Assembly (NCBI GenBank): GCA_948146395.1 | Contig: OX411560.1 | Location: 620,001-684,000, forward strand | Length of the DNA: 64,000 bases | DNA from: Fragum whitleyi | Taxonomy: Eukaryota > Mollusca > Bivalvia > Cardiida > Cardiidae | Reading direction: 5' to 3' | In this document: positions 12,925 through 27,000 of the stretch, in pieces | Layout: each line of letters begins with the position of its first letter | Position numbering within the stretch: the first letter of the stretch is position 1 | Made by a program: the position numbers and the translations under genes | Notes under the pieces: generated by a model | Seen by the model: only the letters and a program-made list of their open reading frames with translations | What the model was told of the DNA's origin: nothing | Database searches by the model: none

Positions 12925-14222
12925 ATTTGTTTGAATATTTGTTTGTTTGCATAGGTTTAGCCACTTTCAACATTATTGCAGTTATTATCCCCCGCCGTTT
13001 TCGGCGAGGGGATATAGTAATGCTCTCCGTCCGTCATTCCGCCATTCCGTCATTCCGTCCTTCCGTCACTAAACTTGTCCGGAGTATATCTCCAAAAGTA
13101 AAATAGCTATCAACTTGAAACTTTATAGGTGGATAGATCTCATGGAGGAGAAGTGCAGTGCACAAGAACTACAACTCTTGCTTGCATAATTTTGGAGTTT
13201 TTGCCCTTTGTTATTTTTAATACTTAGATTTTGTCCGGAGCATATCACCTAAAGTATAATAGCTATCAACTTGAACTTTATGGGTGGATAGATCTCATGG
13301 AGGAGAAGTGCAGTGCACAAGAACTACAACTCTTGCTTGCATAATTTTGGAGTTTTTGCCCTTTGTTATTTTTAATACTTAGATTTTGTCCGGAGCATAT
13401 CACCTAAAGTATAATAGCTATCAACTTGAACTTTATGGGTGGATAGATCTCATGGAAGAGAAGTGTAGTGCACAAGAACAATAACTCTGGCTTGCATAAT
13501 TTTGGAGTCATTGCCCTTTGTCATTTTAAAGACTTAGATTTTGTAGGGGCTTAATTTCTTAAAGTAGAACCCTTAATCAATTAGGTTTCAGTTTACTATC
13601 AAGCTTTCTCCGCCGGGGATGGCCATGTCAGAATGTTTGTCTTGAAATCGTTTACAAGTTTGAAAGAGGTCAAAAATCTAGGACAACAAATTAAATCTCG
13701 AAATTAAAAAAAAAAAATCTTGCTTAGAGGCACCACATTTGACTCAAATGTTTGTCTTCTTGATATCTTTGACTTTTGTTAAGACAGTCATGATTTTCAA
13801 ATAAGTAGTATTGATACTTTGCCATCTTTGTCAACTATAAGCCTCAGGTGAGCGCTTAAGGACCAATGTCCGCTTTTTTGTAGTTTGAATCTATTTAATT
13901 AATTGTCATTTAATTCCATTAAAGATTTAAGTTATACCTTGCGAAAATGATATGAAAAAAATAGCGAAATTAAAATAGAGTGACATTTTTCAGACATTTT
14001 ACGCAACAAAATACATATTGAATCAAAACACAAAGGTAAGCCAGATCTAAACAGAAGGAACAAAAGTCTGACAAAGTCGAAGATGTGTTTAGTTTTGACA
14101 AATAGGCTTGAGTGAGATGTGGTCATGCAAAAATGACGGGAAACGAAGGGTAAGTGTATCAGTCGATTATAACTGCAATAACTGCAATAATGTTGAAAGT
14201 AGCTAAACCTATGCAAACAACC
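12925..14222. mobile_element. Inverted-repeat-bounded element carrying a ~155-bp minisatellite
   Basis: A block at about 12945-12990 (gtttgcataggtttagcca, then cattattgcagttatt) returns inverted at about 14170-14220. Between the arms lie a 'cccccgccg' start with a GTCCGTCATTCCG run and the tandem repeat listed separately. Similar pieces are common in mollusc genomes (general knowledge). The right arm abuts the truncated LINE at 14224. Confidence 0.5.
13070..13555 (+). repeat. Minisatellite, about three units of ~155 bp
   Basis: Unit starts such as ttgtccggagcatatcacc recur at about 13074, 13230 and 13385. Each unit carries gtggatagatctcatgga and ttgcataattttggagt. The last unit is more diverged. 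Confidence 0.9.
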
Positions 14223-14223
14223 A

Positions 14224-15078
14224 AAGCTGTTATTATATGCTGATGATTCCGCCATATTAGCTTCTGGCAAAAATGCCAGAGCCGTTGAAGAGGCTCTGAC
14301 TGATGATCTTCAAGAAGTCAGCCATTGGTTGGTAGACAATAAGTTGTCTTTACATCTTGGTAAAACAGAGTCCATACTTTTCGGTTCCAGACAGAAACTC
14401 AAGTCCCAACCATATCTTTACGTATCTTGTAATGGAACGCCCATCAGTCAGTCGTCTTCGGTGAATAACTTAGGTGTCACCATTGACCAATCCTTAACTT
14501 TTTCTTCACTAGCAGAGTCGGTTTTAAAGAAAGCAAACTCCCGCTTAAAGTTTTTGTTACGCAAGAAACAATTTTTATGTCAACACAGTAAGAAACCTTT
14601 GGTTACTTCTCTCATTCAGTGACATTTCGACTACGCCTGTTCAGTATGGTTTCAGGGTCTTACGACAGTGTATGAAAATAAGTTACAAACTACGCAAAAC
14701 AGGATAATTTGGTTTATTTTTAACCTAGATGTAAGATCAAAAGTTACTATGGAACATTTTAAGCAATTAAACTGGTTACCTGTCCAGAGCAGAGTTGATC
14801 AAATAATGCTGTGTCGTATCTTTAAAATCAATAATAATATGGCACCTGAATATCTGAAGCATTTTTTCGTATCGCGAGCCTCTGTCCATAACCACAACAC
14901 CAGGCTAAGCTCAAAACGTGGCTATCGTATTCCAAAAGATAAATCTTTTGGGTCTAAATCATTTTGTTATAATGCTTCCAAATTATGGAACGCTCTTCCA
15001 GCGGACGTTATTAATACATGTATATCAAAGTACAGTCCTTTTAAGCAAGCAGTTAAACATGTTTTATTAAATGATTAA
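14224..15078 (+). pseudogene. 5'-truncated non-LTR retrotransposon reverse transcriptase (Jockey/CR1/L2-like)
   Basis: Translation begins inside the reverse transcriptase palm domain with the catalytic LLLYADD (14227-14247). It continues through WLVDNKLSLHLGKTE, a typical post-catalytic motif, and on to the thumb and C-terminal part (NWLPVQSRVDQIMLCRIFK; LWNALPADV), ending at 15078. A TGA at 14620-14622 interrupts the frame, which resumes in the same frame with HFDYACSVWF, so a point mutation is likely. The N-terminal part and any endonuclease are missing, as expected of a 5'-truncated LINE copy. It is non-functional. The exact clade is uncertain. Confidence 0.85.
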
Positions 15079-15498
15079 AGATATGTTAAATACTAGAGAC
15101 ATTTCTTGTCTCTCTTTCTGTGATTCAAATGCTGTGATATGTATAGCTTTAACCATGTGATAAATTTATTTCTGTGATGTCAATCTTTAAAACATGTTTT
15201 CTTATCTTGATAATTTGTTAAAAAAAACTTTGAACAAGCCTTTCATGGTGTCATGCCGCCCTTTTGATCAGGACCACGATGGAAATAAGAGTTTTCTCTT
15301 TTTCGTGTTATCCTGGGTCTGGGTGCATATAGTGGGTAGTATCACTCTTTGAGATGCTTGTTATTTTTAATAGTTTCAATATTTTCTTACGTATGTATCT
15401 TAAAATTGTTACTAAATTGTGTCATTTAAATTAGAATTGCATTTTGTTATCCCTTTATTGTACTACTCTATTGTTGTGTGTACTTTTTTACCGAAATT
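15079..15498 (+). mobile_element. 3' UTR of the truncated LINE
   Basis: Non-coding sequence continuing from the reverse transcriptase fragment straight into the TATC array. A microsatellite directly at the 3' end fits the tail of L2/CR1-type LINEs. Confidence 0.55.
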
Positions 15499-16521
<1,023 letters not shown>

Positions 16522-16851
16522 AGAATATATAGGATAAAGGCGATATGTGGACTGTAACAAAAGATGATTGTCCTCCGTCCGCTCCCTTTCTATGATTTGA
16601 GCGTTTGTGAATAATCAAAACATCATAGCTTCAGCTTGAATAAGCCGTTGTTTCGATGTAATGATCATTCATCAGCGATATTTTTCAACAGGTGTTTATT
16701 TCTTTTACGCACTTGCGTAAATTGCGTAATGGGAGTTATGACCTTGTTTAATGACGTTTTACGTTGCGTGTTTCACGTTTAATCGATATTTTTGAAGATA
16801 TTGGCCGAAAAATTAATACTTACTGGTAGAATTTGAGAAGAATAAGTATAG

Positions 16852-17245
16852 AAATAGAGGATAATCTATTGTTTCAGTGTAAGATCGATTTATATTTCAT
16901 TGAGTGAACAACAAAAGCTATATTTAATTTAGCTTTTGTTATTCACGAAATAAAATATTAATCGATCTTACTCGAAACAAACGATTATTCTTTTTCTTAA
17001 ATGCAAAAATAAGACAAAAATGTGAAGTGTCTAGGACATATTTTCGTAAAGCGCGTCATTTTGCGCGTGATTGCTATGCAACGTCCATTGTGACGTCACT
17101 TATTTCGCCCCGCATAGATGACGTCAGATAGAATGAAATGCACAAAAGCAGGGTATAAGTTTTTAATAATTTCACTGTTTTTGCGGTGAGATTATCAAGT
17201 GATAATCTACCGTTATTTCTCGATAAACCACCGAAAAGCATTAAA
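16852..17245 (+). mobile_element. Foldback element, family B copy 1
   Basis: It starts atagaggataat and ends accaccgaaaagcattaaa. It contains two hairpin modules: caaaagctatattt with its inverse near 16910-16945, and gattatcaagtgataatc near 17190. Other copies are at 22460-22822, 47410-47813, 56030-56815 and 58405-58782. It includes cgcgtcattttgcgcgtga and tgacgtcac motifs. Confidence 0.8.
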
Positions 17246-17861
17246 AGGGACAATAATTCGAAGTGTTTTATATTTATTTTTCAATTATTCGGAAACTCAA
17301 TGCTTTTCTTTTTACAAAATTGAGTTTTGCGTAATTTCAGAGATTCGATGTGCATTCTTTTTTTAAAACCACATTGAGCGTGATAGATATTCAGATTTGT
17401 AGCTCATCTTAGCACAAAGTGCTCATGTGAGCTATTGTGATCACCCTCCGTCAGGCGTCCGTCGTCCGTCAATAATTTTCGAAGAACATCATTGAAATTG
17501 GTTGAAAACTCTGGTTGTCGAAACAAAAACATGCTTTTTAACGAAAACCTTCAAAATTAAGAGTTACAGTTTACAGAGCTGAAATGCATATGTGAAAATG
17601 TCTTTTGCTTGGGTTGCTAAGACAAATCTAGGTTATAAAGCTTATTACTCAGGAGAGAGACTCAGCACCAACGGCCCTCTTGTTGATAACCTCTTTTGAT
17701 AGTGTTTAGGATATCGTATATGATGTAAATAATGAAATGCGTTTGTTCGCTCTCTGAGTTTACGCTGCAAAAATAACGTCGAAATACGTCACGCTTTAAA
17801 GCCTCAGTTCTCTGCGACGTCTCAGCGCTTTTGTTGCTCACTTCAATGAAGGATAAATCGA
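17246..17861. other. Non-coding stretch with a repeat-like GTCCGTCGTCCGTC motif
   Basis: Around 17400-17480 the sequence runs from agctcatcttagcacaaag to gcgtccgtcgtccgtc, resembling a dispersed repeat common in bivalve sequence (from memory). The rest, including a 77-codon ORF on the - strand, shows nothing recognisable. Confidence 0.4.
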
Positions 17862-18296
17862 TCTTGTAGTTAACATTCGTCTCGATCAATATCATTCCAA
17901 ATCACTCGCTAAGCGTTCCATGCATTTATTCATTCAAAACACTCACTCAAAACGCTCAAATGCGCTCTAAACCCACTGAAAAAGATTAAATTAACAACGT
18001 CATTTAGAATAAATGAAGCTAGAAAAAAATCGAGATTTCACTGACATAATTGAAATTGTAAGCATCTGATTTTTTCGTGAGGAAAAAGGAAGCTGTTTAT
18101 AGTACTTGTTTTCATACTTAAACTTAATTAAAGGGAGATTATTTATATCGCCTTTTTATTCATCATGAGCAAAACCTTGTGAAATTGGATTACCTCCCAT
18201 TAATTTCACTCTAAACTCGATCCACACATTCTATCAATTTCATTCCAAAATCATTCCAGAATCATTCACCTTGTCAATTTCAACATGTTCTTAACT
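17862..18296 (-). mobile_element. Foldback MITE, family A copy 1
   Basis: The right end ttgtcaatttcaacatgtt and the internal pieces cattccaaatcactcgct and cacattctatcaatttcatt match the family A consensus. Ends are diverged, so the boundaries are approximate. Confidence 0.7.
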
Positions 18297-19582
18297 CTGC
18301 ATAGAAACAAACATTAATATTATCCCCTATCTAAACAATCAAAATGACCATAGCTCTAGTAGCTGTTCGTTATAGAAGACATAGCGAAATTTATGCGAAA
18401 TAAATATGTTTCTTGTTACAAGCAACTATTTCCTAAGATATCTATATTTCGTTATCTAACACAAAATTAAATCAATATTACATGTCGCAAGGCCAAGAAC
18501 GATTTGCTATATTCGTACATAAAGACTCATTTTCTACCTTGAGTATACTTATTTTGATGTTTTGCAAATGATTTTCAAATTCAGTCAAATATCTTTACGT
18601 CGAATATCCATAACACGAAGTTATCCCTACGTCGTAGTTTTTTTTTTCAAGTCCCGATCTATTTAATCTACATTTATATGTATTGTACCCCCCATGCGTC
18701 GTTATCTATTACTCGAAATTTACCCGTACGTCGAATTAATTTCGAGGGCCTTTCACACATTTTGTGCGCATTTACATCTCTTTTTTACGAACCCAAACTA
18801 GATTGAAAAAATGCAATTTTATCAGTTTTTCACACCTTTCGACCTGTCGACTCCAGTACTTGACAAAAGCGTATGACTGTATTGGATATTGATTATTTAC
18901 CTGATTTAGTTTGCTTGTTTGTATAGAAATAAGAATCTCAAAATTTGTGTGATTAATTGTTTTGTAATCATAATCGACACAATGTTCGGAGCAATTATGG
19001 GTGTCGAAATGAAAAAAGGAATGGAAGTCGAAAATTGCGGCTATAATTGGAATTCGTTTGAAAACGCTTTCAATAGGGCTAAAGAAATATGAAGACATAA
19101 TAAAACACATCTCTTTCCTTTTTCATGTTCTGTGATTTAAATGATTGTTTTAATGTGATTTCAAAAAATAAATAAAAAAAAAGACAAAAAAAAAAAAAAA
19201 AAAAAAACACAAACACACACACACACAAAAAAAAACCCAATGATATTAAAACCCTTTTTCCATTCGATTATTTCATATAATTCAAATCAAATGCATCTTA
19301 AAATGTTAACGTCAATTATATCGTAACTGGTTGTGGTCGTAACCAAGTGTGAAGATAGCCGCTTATAAATCTATTCGTCCCAAAGATTGCCGTTTATCTC
19401 TTCGTCCATGTTTTCTTGTAAGTCCCACGAAGTTTGACGTAAAGAGTTTTGACTGTGTGTCAAAATAAAGGGCCAACCAAATTGAATGAGAATTAAATAA
19501 GCATATCGTTAAAACATTATCAATCAAACGACCAATACACTGAAATTTCAGACCTTACCTTTTCAGAGGCAAATAATTTCAG
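18297..19582. other. Non-coding stretch with an A-rich tract at 19158-19231
   Basis: No gene is recognised. An A-rich run interrupted by (CA)n lies at 19158-19231. A 112-codon - strand ORF at 18772-19110 has no recognisable motif and no splice support. Confidence 0.4.
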
Positions 19583-19988
19583 AATGTTAAATGAGTTGTC
19601 CCTGAATGTTGATTTTTTAAACGGGTCATCTATAAACAGATAAAAAAGGAGTCTGCGACGAGATTTTTAACCTGTTTTAGGTGACGCGTTGATTAAATTC
19701 GGTATTTTGTCGGCACAAATTTGATATTCTTTTAATGATATGAGACATATTTTTCGAAAAATCGAGATATTTCAAGAAATTTACCATGTCAACTTATCCC
19801 GCGAAACATACAACACCGTTAGTAAAATGACGCCAGTAAATGCAATATGACGTCATGCTCATAACAAAAATATAGCGATGCTATACGTTCTTAGTTCATT
19901 TATATAGTTATTCCACTAGTGAAATAAAACCTATAAAACCAAAAATAATCACCGCGGTTATTACACTTCCGCGAAGTAGGTCTTCCAA
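19583..19988 (+). mobile_element. Foldback element, family D copy 2 (diverged)
   Basis: It contains acgggtcatctataaacag, ttaaattcggtatttt and the end cttccgcgaagtagg, in the same order as the family D copy at 7748-8161. It abuts the left arm of the large inverted repeat that begins at 19990. Confidence 0.65.
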
Positions 19989-19989
19989 A

Positions 19990-22235
19990 TATTTTATCTT
20001 ATAACTTTACAAATATCCATGTGATAACATCCCGTATGATATTTTTTATGATATCACATAGTTATTTTTAGAACAATGATATAATGCCGTTATTTCTAGA
20101 AACTTGCATTTCTGCTAGAAACATCGACGAAAAGAAGACAAAAAGAGGTTATAAGATAAATATAATACGTACTTAGTGTATTGTATGAAAAATATCTAAC
20201 TCGGTTGTGAGAATTGATAATTGTCTCGGCAGAGCCTCGACAATTTTCAATTCTCCCAACCTCGTTAGATATATTTTTTCATATAATACACTAAGTATGT
20301 ATTATATATTTATCAGCAGTCTGAGTAAGGCCAGGCTGTTGGGAAAAAGTTGTGAAACTGAAAAGGGATGTCTTCACTAGTGATACAGATTTATTACATT
20401 GGAAAAGCCTTAAGAGTTCACTGCCATGAATGTAATAAACAAATAAATGATCCGTTCTCCAGGAAAGTCCAGCTAAATGACAATAAGATTAACAATAGAC
20501 TTAAGGTAACTGCGGACAGATAACTTTGTCGAATTTTCGACTTTCTTTAATTCTCACAATAATTTCTGAGATTTATCGTTGAGGTGTGAGCATTAGCTAA
20601 AACGCAATAAAAAGGTTTTGAATCACATTCATTTGACGTCGTGACGTCATTAAGGGGCCAACCCCTTTTCGACCCGCCAAAATCAGTATTTGCAAATATT
20701 TTCTTAATAAATCGGTCGATTTTTACGAAAAAAGTTTCATTTAGAAAGTCCAAGAACGCCAGAGCTAGTCATTTAATTTCTGTGCACATTCAAACAGAAA
20801 AACAGGTGTAAAACGCTATCTATTTCGCGATTTTTAAGATTTGACCTTGCATTTTTCATTTTATTTTTTGTAAATATATAGAAATTTCTCAAAATTTTGT
20901 CCGGTGACCTATGCTGATTTTTTGTTATTTTGTAGCGAAACAAATGTGCTTTACATTTATCAAATAATAATGATATGTCTTCGGGATAATTTTTTCATAA
21001 AATCCGATTTTGTAAAGTTGTTGCAACATTTTTCGTCGAATTCGACGTCGCACCAAAACCATCGTTACTATGCTTATTTGACGCCAATCTTCATGCAATA
21101 ATGTATTCTAAAATAGAAGAAATTAAAGTTTATTGTAAAATATAGGCTCCAGAAGTATTAAATCTGAATTTGATTTTAAGAAAAAGAAAAAAATCAATCA
21201 ATTTTCTATCCGTTTAAAAAGACAGATTTTTTGAATATTTGACGCGACGTAAAAATATCTTTTATTTGCTTTCTCTTTGCGGAATCGAATTTTACAAAAA
21301 TTCTAACCCGAATGCACATGGATTTTATTTAAGAAATCTTAACTTGAATGGTTTGGCAGCAACATATCTAAATTTCAGCATAGGTCACCGGACAAATTTT
21401 CGAGTAAAAAGTCAATATTTTCAGTAACTGTACTCGAAAACAGCAACGCAGAAGGCATTTACATTTTATACGTTACACATTATTGTATTTCTTACAATTA
21501 TATCTTCATATCATTCAAAACACAATATCAGGCATCTTTTTACGAATCAAATGGTGTTTTCGGGATAGAAATCGGTTAATTATTTCCCCCAAAAATCGTC
21601 AATTACTGAATTTGGTCCCTAAAAAGGGGGTCGGCCCCTTGATGACGTCATGACGTCAATTCTACGTTATGAAATCCCTTTTTATGACCGACATATGAAA
21701 GCGGGTATTTCTAAGTTCAATTTTATCGCATTAGACAAGATTTGCAGCCAATTTAAAATTTTGACCTAAAATGACCTTCTATGTGTCCGCAGTTACCTTA
21801 AAATCTTATTCTAATAAAATGCAATATCTTTTATTAATCCGTAAATTATGAAAAATATGTTAAAATATGTTATTTCTCAAACAGATAAGTATCTATTACG
21901 TACTTGGTGTATTGTATGAAAAAATAGCTAACGAGGTTGGGGGAATTAATGATTGTCGACTCCCTGCTGAGACAATTATCAATACCAACAACCGAGTTTG
22001 ATATGTTTTCATACATTACACTAATTTCGTATTATATTTATCTTATTATTTTTTTTTAGCCTTTTCTTTTTCTTCGATGGTTTTCTAACAGAAATACAAC
22101 ATTTTTTGCCATGTTTTTAAAAATTACCGCATTATGTCATTGTTCTAAAAATATCCATGTGATATAATAAAAAAAATATCTAATGGGGTGTTACAAAACG
22201 GATATTTGTATAGTTATAAGATATAAATCTTCGCA
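19990..22235. repeat. Large imperfect inverted repeat (arms 19990-20330 and 21885-22235)
   Basis: Left arm pieces (acaaatatccatgtgata, taagataaatataatacg, gttagatat) recur inverted in the right arm. Each arm contains its own internal palindrome (aactcggttgt...attgataattgtctc and its inverse). Between the arms is the TTAA-flanked element at 20501-21801. It could be one large foldback element with a nested insertion, or two head-to-head copies. Confidence 0.65.
20501..21801. mobile_element. TTAA-flanked foldback element F (piggyBac-like MITE)
   Basis: Both ends carry the perfect inverted sequence TTAAGGTAACTGCGGACA. A second inverted block inside (gacgtcgtgacgtcattaag and its inverse near 21620-21660) makes it a long foldback of 1,301 bp. 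TTAA at both edges matches the target duplication of piggyBac transposons, but no transposase is present. Small ORFs inside are judged spurious. Confidence 0.75.
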
Positions 22236-22459
22236 TCTGTTTGTGTAACAGTTTAAACACAGTACGAAAAATGTATGCACTTAAATTAATAAAATAGTAC
22301 AAATTTAGAAAAAAATGAGAATTAACTTGTTTTGTACAATTTCTCCCCTTTTCTCAACGTTTTCTTCAATATTGAGAAGTATATTTTCAATAGAGGTTGA
22401 ATAAAGGCCAGCAAATTCTTCGAAAATTGACTAGTCTATAAGTGATTAGTTTCTATTCT

Positions 22460-22822
22460 TTAATGCTTTTCGGTGGTTAATCGAGAAATAATGGTAGATT
22501 ATCACTTGATAATCTCACCGCAAAAGCAGTGAAAATTTCAAAAACTTATACCCTGCTTTTGTGTTCTTCATCTCATCCTATCTGACGTCATCTATGCGGG
22601 GCGAAATAAGCGACGTCACAATCAACGTTGCATAGCAATCACGCGCAAAATGACGCGCTTTACGAAATTTTGTCCTAGAAATTTCACAATTTGTCTCATT
22701 TGCGCAATAAAGAAATAGAATATTCGTTTGTTTTTCGAGTAAGATCGATTAATATTTCATTTCGTTGTTCACTCAATGAATATAAATCGATCTCACACTG
22801 AAATAAACAATAATCCTCTATG
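22460..22822 (-). mobile_element. Foldback element, family B copy 2
   Basis: Reads taatgcttttcggtgg ... taatcctctat, the inverse of the copy at 16852-17245. It lacks part of the central caaaagctatattt hairpin. Confidence 0.8.
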
Positions 22823-23159
22823 TATCTGGGTTATACAAGAGGAATTACAAACAGACGTGATTTAGGCAAGTTTTCCTGCAGAACGGACCAAAAACATGAA
22901 TATTTATTGTGAAAAAATTAAAAAGATTCACGTGCCAATTATTAGGATGGTTGATAAAATTTTCAGCTTCAAAACCATGTATCGGCTATAGCCAAAATCT
23001 TGAAGTCGAACAGGGGAAATTTTGCAAACGACTTGTCTATACGAAATTGTATTCTGAAAGCCATGTCTCTGTATTTTACAAACGCTGATAGATACAAATA
23101 AACACCAACTTTAAACTGATCCTGTGCGTGACAGTTTTTACAATTTTTTATGTGTACAA

Positions 23160-23365
23160 AGCAACGATTCTGGCCAGTGTGTGCAACAGCACAGCACAGT
23201 CTGATCCGAATCTTCACTATGTGCTATGTCGATTTATAAGATCTAAACACCTCTCTAGGCTCCCAGCAAATATTCCTATATCACGAGTTGGTTTTTTCGA
23301 CTGCTAATTAAATCCGCCCTGCGCATATGTGAAATTGTTGGAAATGTCGCACATGGGATCAAATA
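23160..23365. mobile_element. Short dispersed repeat, family O copy 1
   Basis: The blocks ctggccagt, cacagtctg, tctaggct and attgttggaaatgtcgca occur in the same order at 38346-38545 and 50585-50790, and in part at 48741-48850. It is about 200 bp and non-coding. Confidence 0.5.
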
Positions 23366-23383
23366 AAAGTACTAATTGTGACC

Positions 23384-24045
23384 ATATTAAAAAGGGTCGA
23401 TTACAGCCTTTCTATAAGATATCTCGATCGCTGGTGGGTATCCGAAGGTAAATCCATCGACAACTCCTACATCTACTAAACGTGTGAACTTGATTGGAAA
23501 GACAAATCCAGTAAACTCAACCGCCACTTCAAATGGATCGGTGATCTGCAGTTGAAACTCGTCCCCTTCCATAACTGAAGTAAGGTCACCTTTGATTCTG
23601 TTCATTTCAAAACGCAGGGTACCATTCCTCTCCACGATTTCCACTTCCGGTAACAAGTCGCTCGTATAGCGTCCAGTGAATGGGATTGAAGAGGGACCTG
23701 GACGCTGTAAAATTGGACCATTCATGGTTGGATAATTCATGTCCAATATGGCGCCGAAAAGTCCCGTCAAATCTCGTGGTAAGTCCGAGAATGGGTCAAG
23801 AGGCCCGGATGAAGCAGGAGCAAACGGGCTTGGAAACTCGCAAGCGGATGTTGAGTTGAGCCAAGGTTCAAGGCCGAGTAAAATGTCGGACACATACCAG
23901 AGGACGGTCTTCTCTGCCGTTACGCCAACGCCGGGTAATCCTGGACCGTTCACAGATATAAAGATACCAATGTTCTCGTTTGGATAAAGCCAGATATAGG
24001 ATATATAGCTGTAGAACCCGCCACTGTGCCAGACCTTTTGGAAAC
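23384..24045 (-). CDS. Beta-lactamase-like gene, coding exon 6 (HSGG and C-terminal domain)
   Basis: Acceptor cacattattccag is followed by GTTTCC. The frame reads FQKVWHSGGFYSYISYIWL, containing the KTG-equivalent HSG, then a linker and a C-terminal beta-rich domain ending VIDPF and TAA (23384-23386). The short + strand ORF over it is a shadow. Confidence 0.92.
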
Positions 24046-27000
24046 CTGGAATAATGTGCAAACGGTTTGTAATTTTATATTTTAGCTATAATGGCCGAAA
24101 GCATCTTAAGCTATTATCATGGCAATTCACAAAGTGGAAGATAATTTCTATTTGGGAAAAATCAAAGGGCATTTTTGTAGAATTCACAGACACCGAGATC
24201 TAGCTTGCGATATACTCTTGCGTAAAAGAAAAAAAAAATCATGCATTTGATTAGCTAATTTGGACTGAGGAACTAACTTTCACATAGCTCATCTATAACG
24301 AAAAAGCATTTGACATCTCTTCTTCTCTTGTACATTTGTTACTTATAATTTGTAACTTCAAAAACACGTCATCAAAAGGTCATTTGCGCACGTTTTTGCG
24401 GCATTTTTATCATTTCTGACGGTCTAGACAATGTGTTAAAACTTACAATGTTAAAATAGTAGTTAATGTTAGAAAAAGTATTCTTTACTTGAATATGTTT
24501 GTGAGAAGCTTATCTTGACCTCGTCTAGAATAGAAAAGTGATTTAGCACGCATAGGCTCGCTTAACAATATTTCAATTCTGGCTGGGTTAAGATTAGCTT
24601 CTCAGACAAAATCTCATGACAGATTCCCTCTGTAAATACCTCTGTATGTTGACGTAAACCATGCGTAACCGTACCCAGTCGTGACGTCATCTACGGGATA
24701 TGTCGGTGTTTGAATACTTAAGGCTTCAACAAGGTTTGTACTGAACGTGTTCTTTTGCTGTAAAAATGAGCGGAGAGACTCGAGCTTGAATACCATATTT
24801 AATCCTAAAACAAATACTCATAAATTAAGAACTGCCAAAAGAAAAAAAAACGTACCTATCTAGGCGCCTAGTTTTTATGCGTTTATAGATGATTCGTTTA
24901 ATAAATTGCTATTCCGTCTCTTTCATTATCCTTTATTTCTCACACGAGCCGCTCATCTTCTTTATCTACGATTGTCAATCTATTGGTTGGAGACAAATGT
25001 CAGAAAAAATATTCGCTGCAATGAATTTCGAATCGAAATTTATTTAGAGCCGCCATATAAACACCCTTTTTAGTTACATACTTCATGATGGCCAATGACC
25101 TATATGTTTACCGAATGCCAAATAAAGTCGAGTTTGTTTTATTTGCTTTAATCGCGTCATTATCTACTAACTGATCTATTTTCATCATAGACCGAACCCT
25201 ATTGTTTCACAAAGATCCGATCATTTTGTTGACTTCATCGCTTAAGCGAGAATATATTAGGTTAAAACCTTTACCATATGTGCCCGTCACACGAAAAAGG
25301 ATCATCTGGGAAATCCTTAAAGTAAACACTTGAAAAAAAGTTTGGCTTCAGTACAGGTCAGCCATAGGGTCAATTTTAAAGATTCTTTCCCGAAAAGGTA
25401 GACTGATTTTGCTACATTCAGAAAATTAGTGCGAAAAAAATCGACCCTATTCAGTCTGCTCAATCCGCGAAGTCTGACAAGGGTCGACACTAAACGCAAT
25501 TCCCAGATGATCCCTTTTCGCGTGACGGGTCACAAATGGTTTCAAAAGAACAATCATTTAGCACGTGCATGTAATGACAAACCGGAAGACGAACCGGTAG
25601 ATCAAGACTACACAATCGCATTAGATACTCTACACTTCGATCTATAGAGTTAAAAACGCAACAACTTATACACGGCTACCAATCCCTTTCAATCATAGCA
25701 AAATACTATTATAATATGAAAAAGGCAAAGCCTCAAAACGATCGCAGTCTTCAATTGTTGTCTTTTAACAATGAATTCTGAAAGGCTTTCCACTCTTTTA
25801 ATAAATGAAGTGATTTTTTGATTATATACTTTATTAATTTGCAGAAGGAATTTCATCCTCAGACTTGGCTTTATTTCTAATTCCAATATTTTGAATCAAT
25901 ACCAGTAACTCACTCATTTCTAAACTTCTCTTATGAACATAAGGGATTTAGTTTGCAAAACATGAGGTACAGAATGGGCCTATATAACTCATCTGTGTTT
26001 TATTAGTCCAGTTGATGTAATCCAAGTATAATTTAGGGCACAAAGTTTTCAAGGAGATAGTGTTTTAAGACTTCATACTGAAAAAGGCCCCTACCCTGTC
26101 ACCCCAAATTTTTTTTGATTTATCAAGTTATTCTGGAAAAAAATTCATTAAAATTGGCCCAAAGGTTGAGTAGGAAATGTCTGTCAAATATTTTAAAGTG
26201 AAACAAGATGTGTTTGTACTAAAACAAATGCCCCCATAACCACATTTTTTTTTCAAAATGTCACCTTTGATCGATGAAATTGACCGTGAAACATGACCGT
26301 GATCTTGGTACCAGAGATGCACCAAACTGAGACAATTTGCACTGGGTCAGTTGACTAGAAACATTTTGTCAAAGTTTCATCCAAATCGGTCCATAAATGA
26401 GGGAGGAGTTGGGTTCAAAAGATTTTTTACATGAAGGCCTCTTTTACCATGACGCGGCTAAAATTGACAAAACTGTGACTTCATGCGCAAGCTCAATCGA
26501 CTGGGAATATTTTGTGAAAGTTTTATCCAAATCAGTCAACAAATGAAGGAAGAATTGCATTCACAAAATTTCTTTACATGAAGGCCCCATTTTCCATGAC
26601 GCAGCTATAATAAACAAAACAATGACTTCATGCGCAAGGTCAAGTGACTGTTAACATTCAGTGAAAGTTTCATCCAAATTGGTCCATAAATGAGGGAGGA
26701 CTTGCGTTCACAAGATTTTCTTACATGAAGGCCCCTTTTGGTCATGACACAGCTGAAATCAACCAAACCCTGACTTCATGTGCATGGTCAGATGGCAAGG
26801 AACATTCTGTGAAAGTTTCATCCAAATCGGTCCATAAATGAGGGAGGAGTTGCGCTCACGAGAAAATTGGATGTATGGATGGATGAACGGATGGATAGAC
26901 AGAGAAGATGATGCTAATATTCACGAAACAACCGCCTCCAGCAGCGTATAAAAAATGCCACTCAAAAGCTGTTCTGGCCAAATTCATTGAAACTGGCACA

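Noticed and set aside
13000..13560. Possible CRISPR-like array, because repeat units recur at regular spacing
   Set aside because: Units are contiguous ~155-bp minisatellite copies without unique spacers, in a eukaryotic context.
18772..19110. 112-codon - strand ORF
   Set aside because: AT-rich composition with no domain; begins next to a repeat-rich area and has no support from splice or polyA signals.
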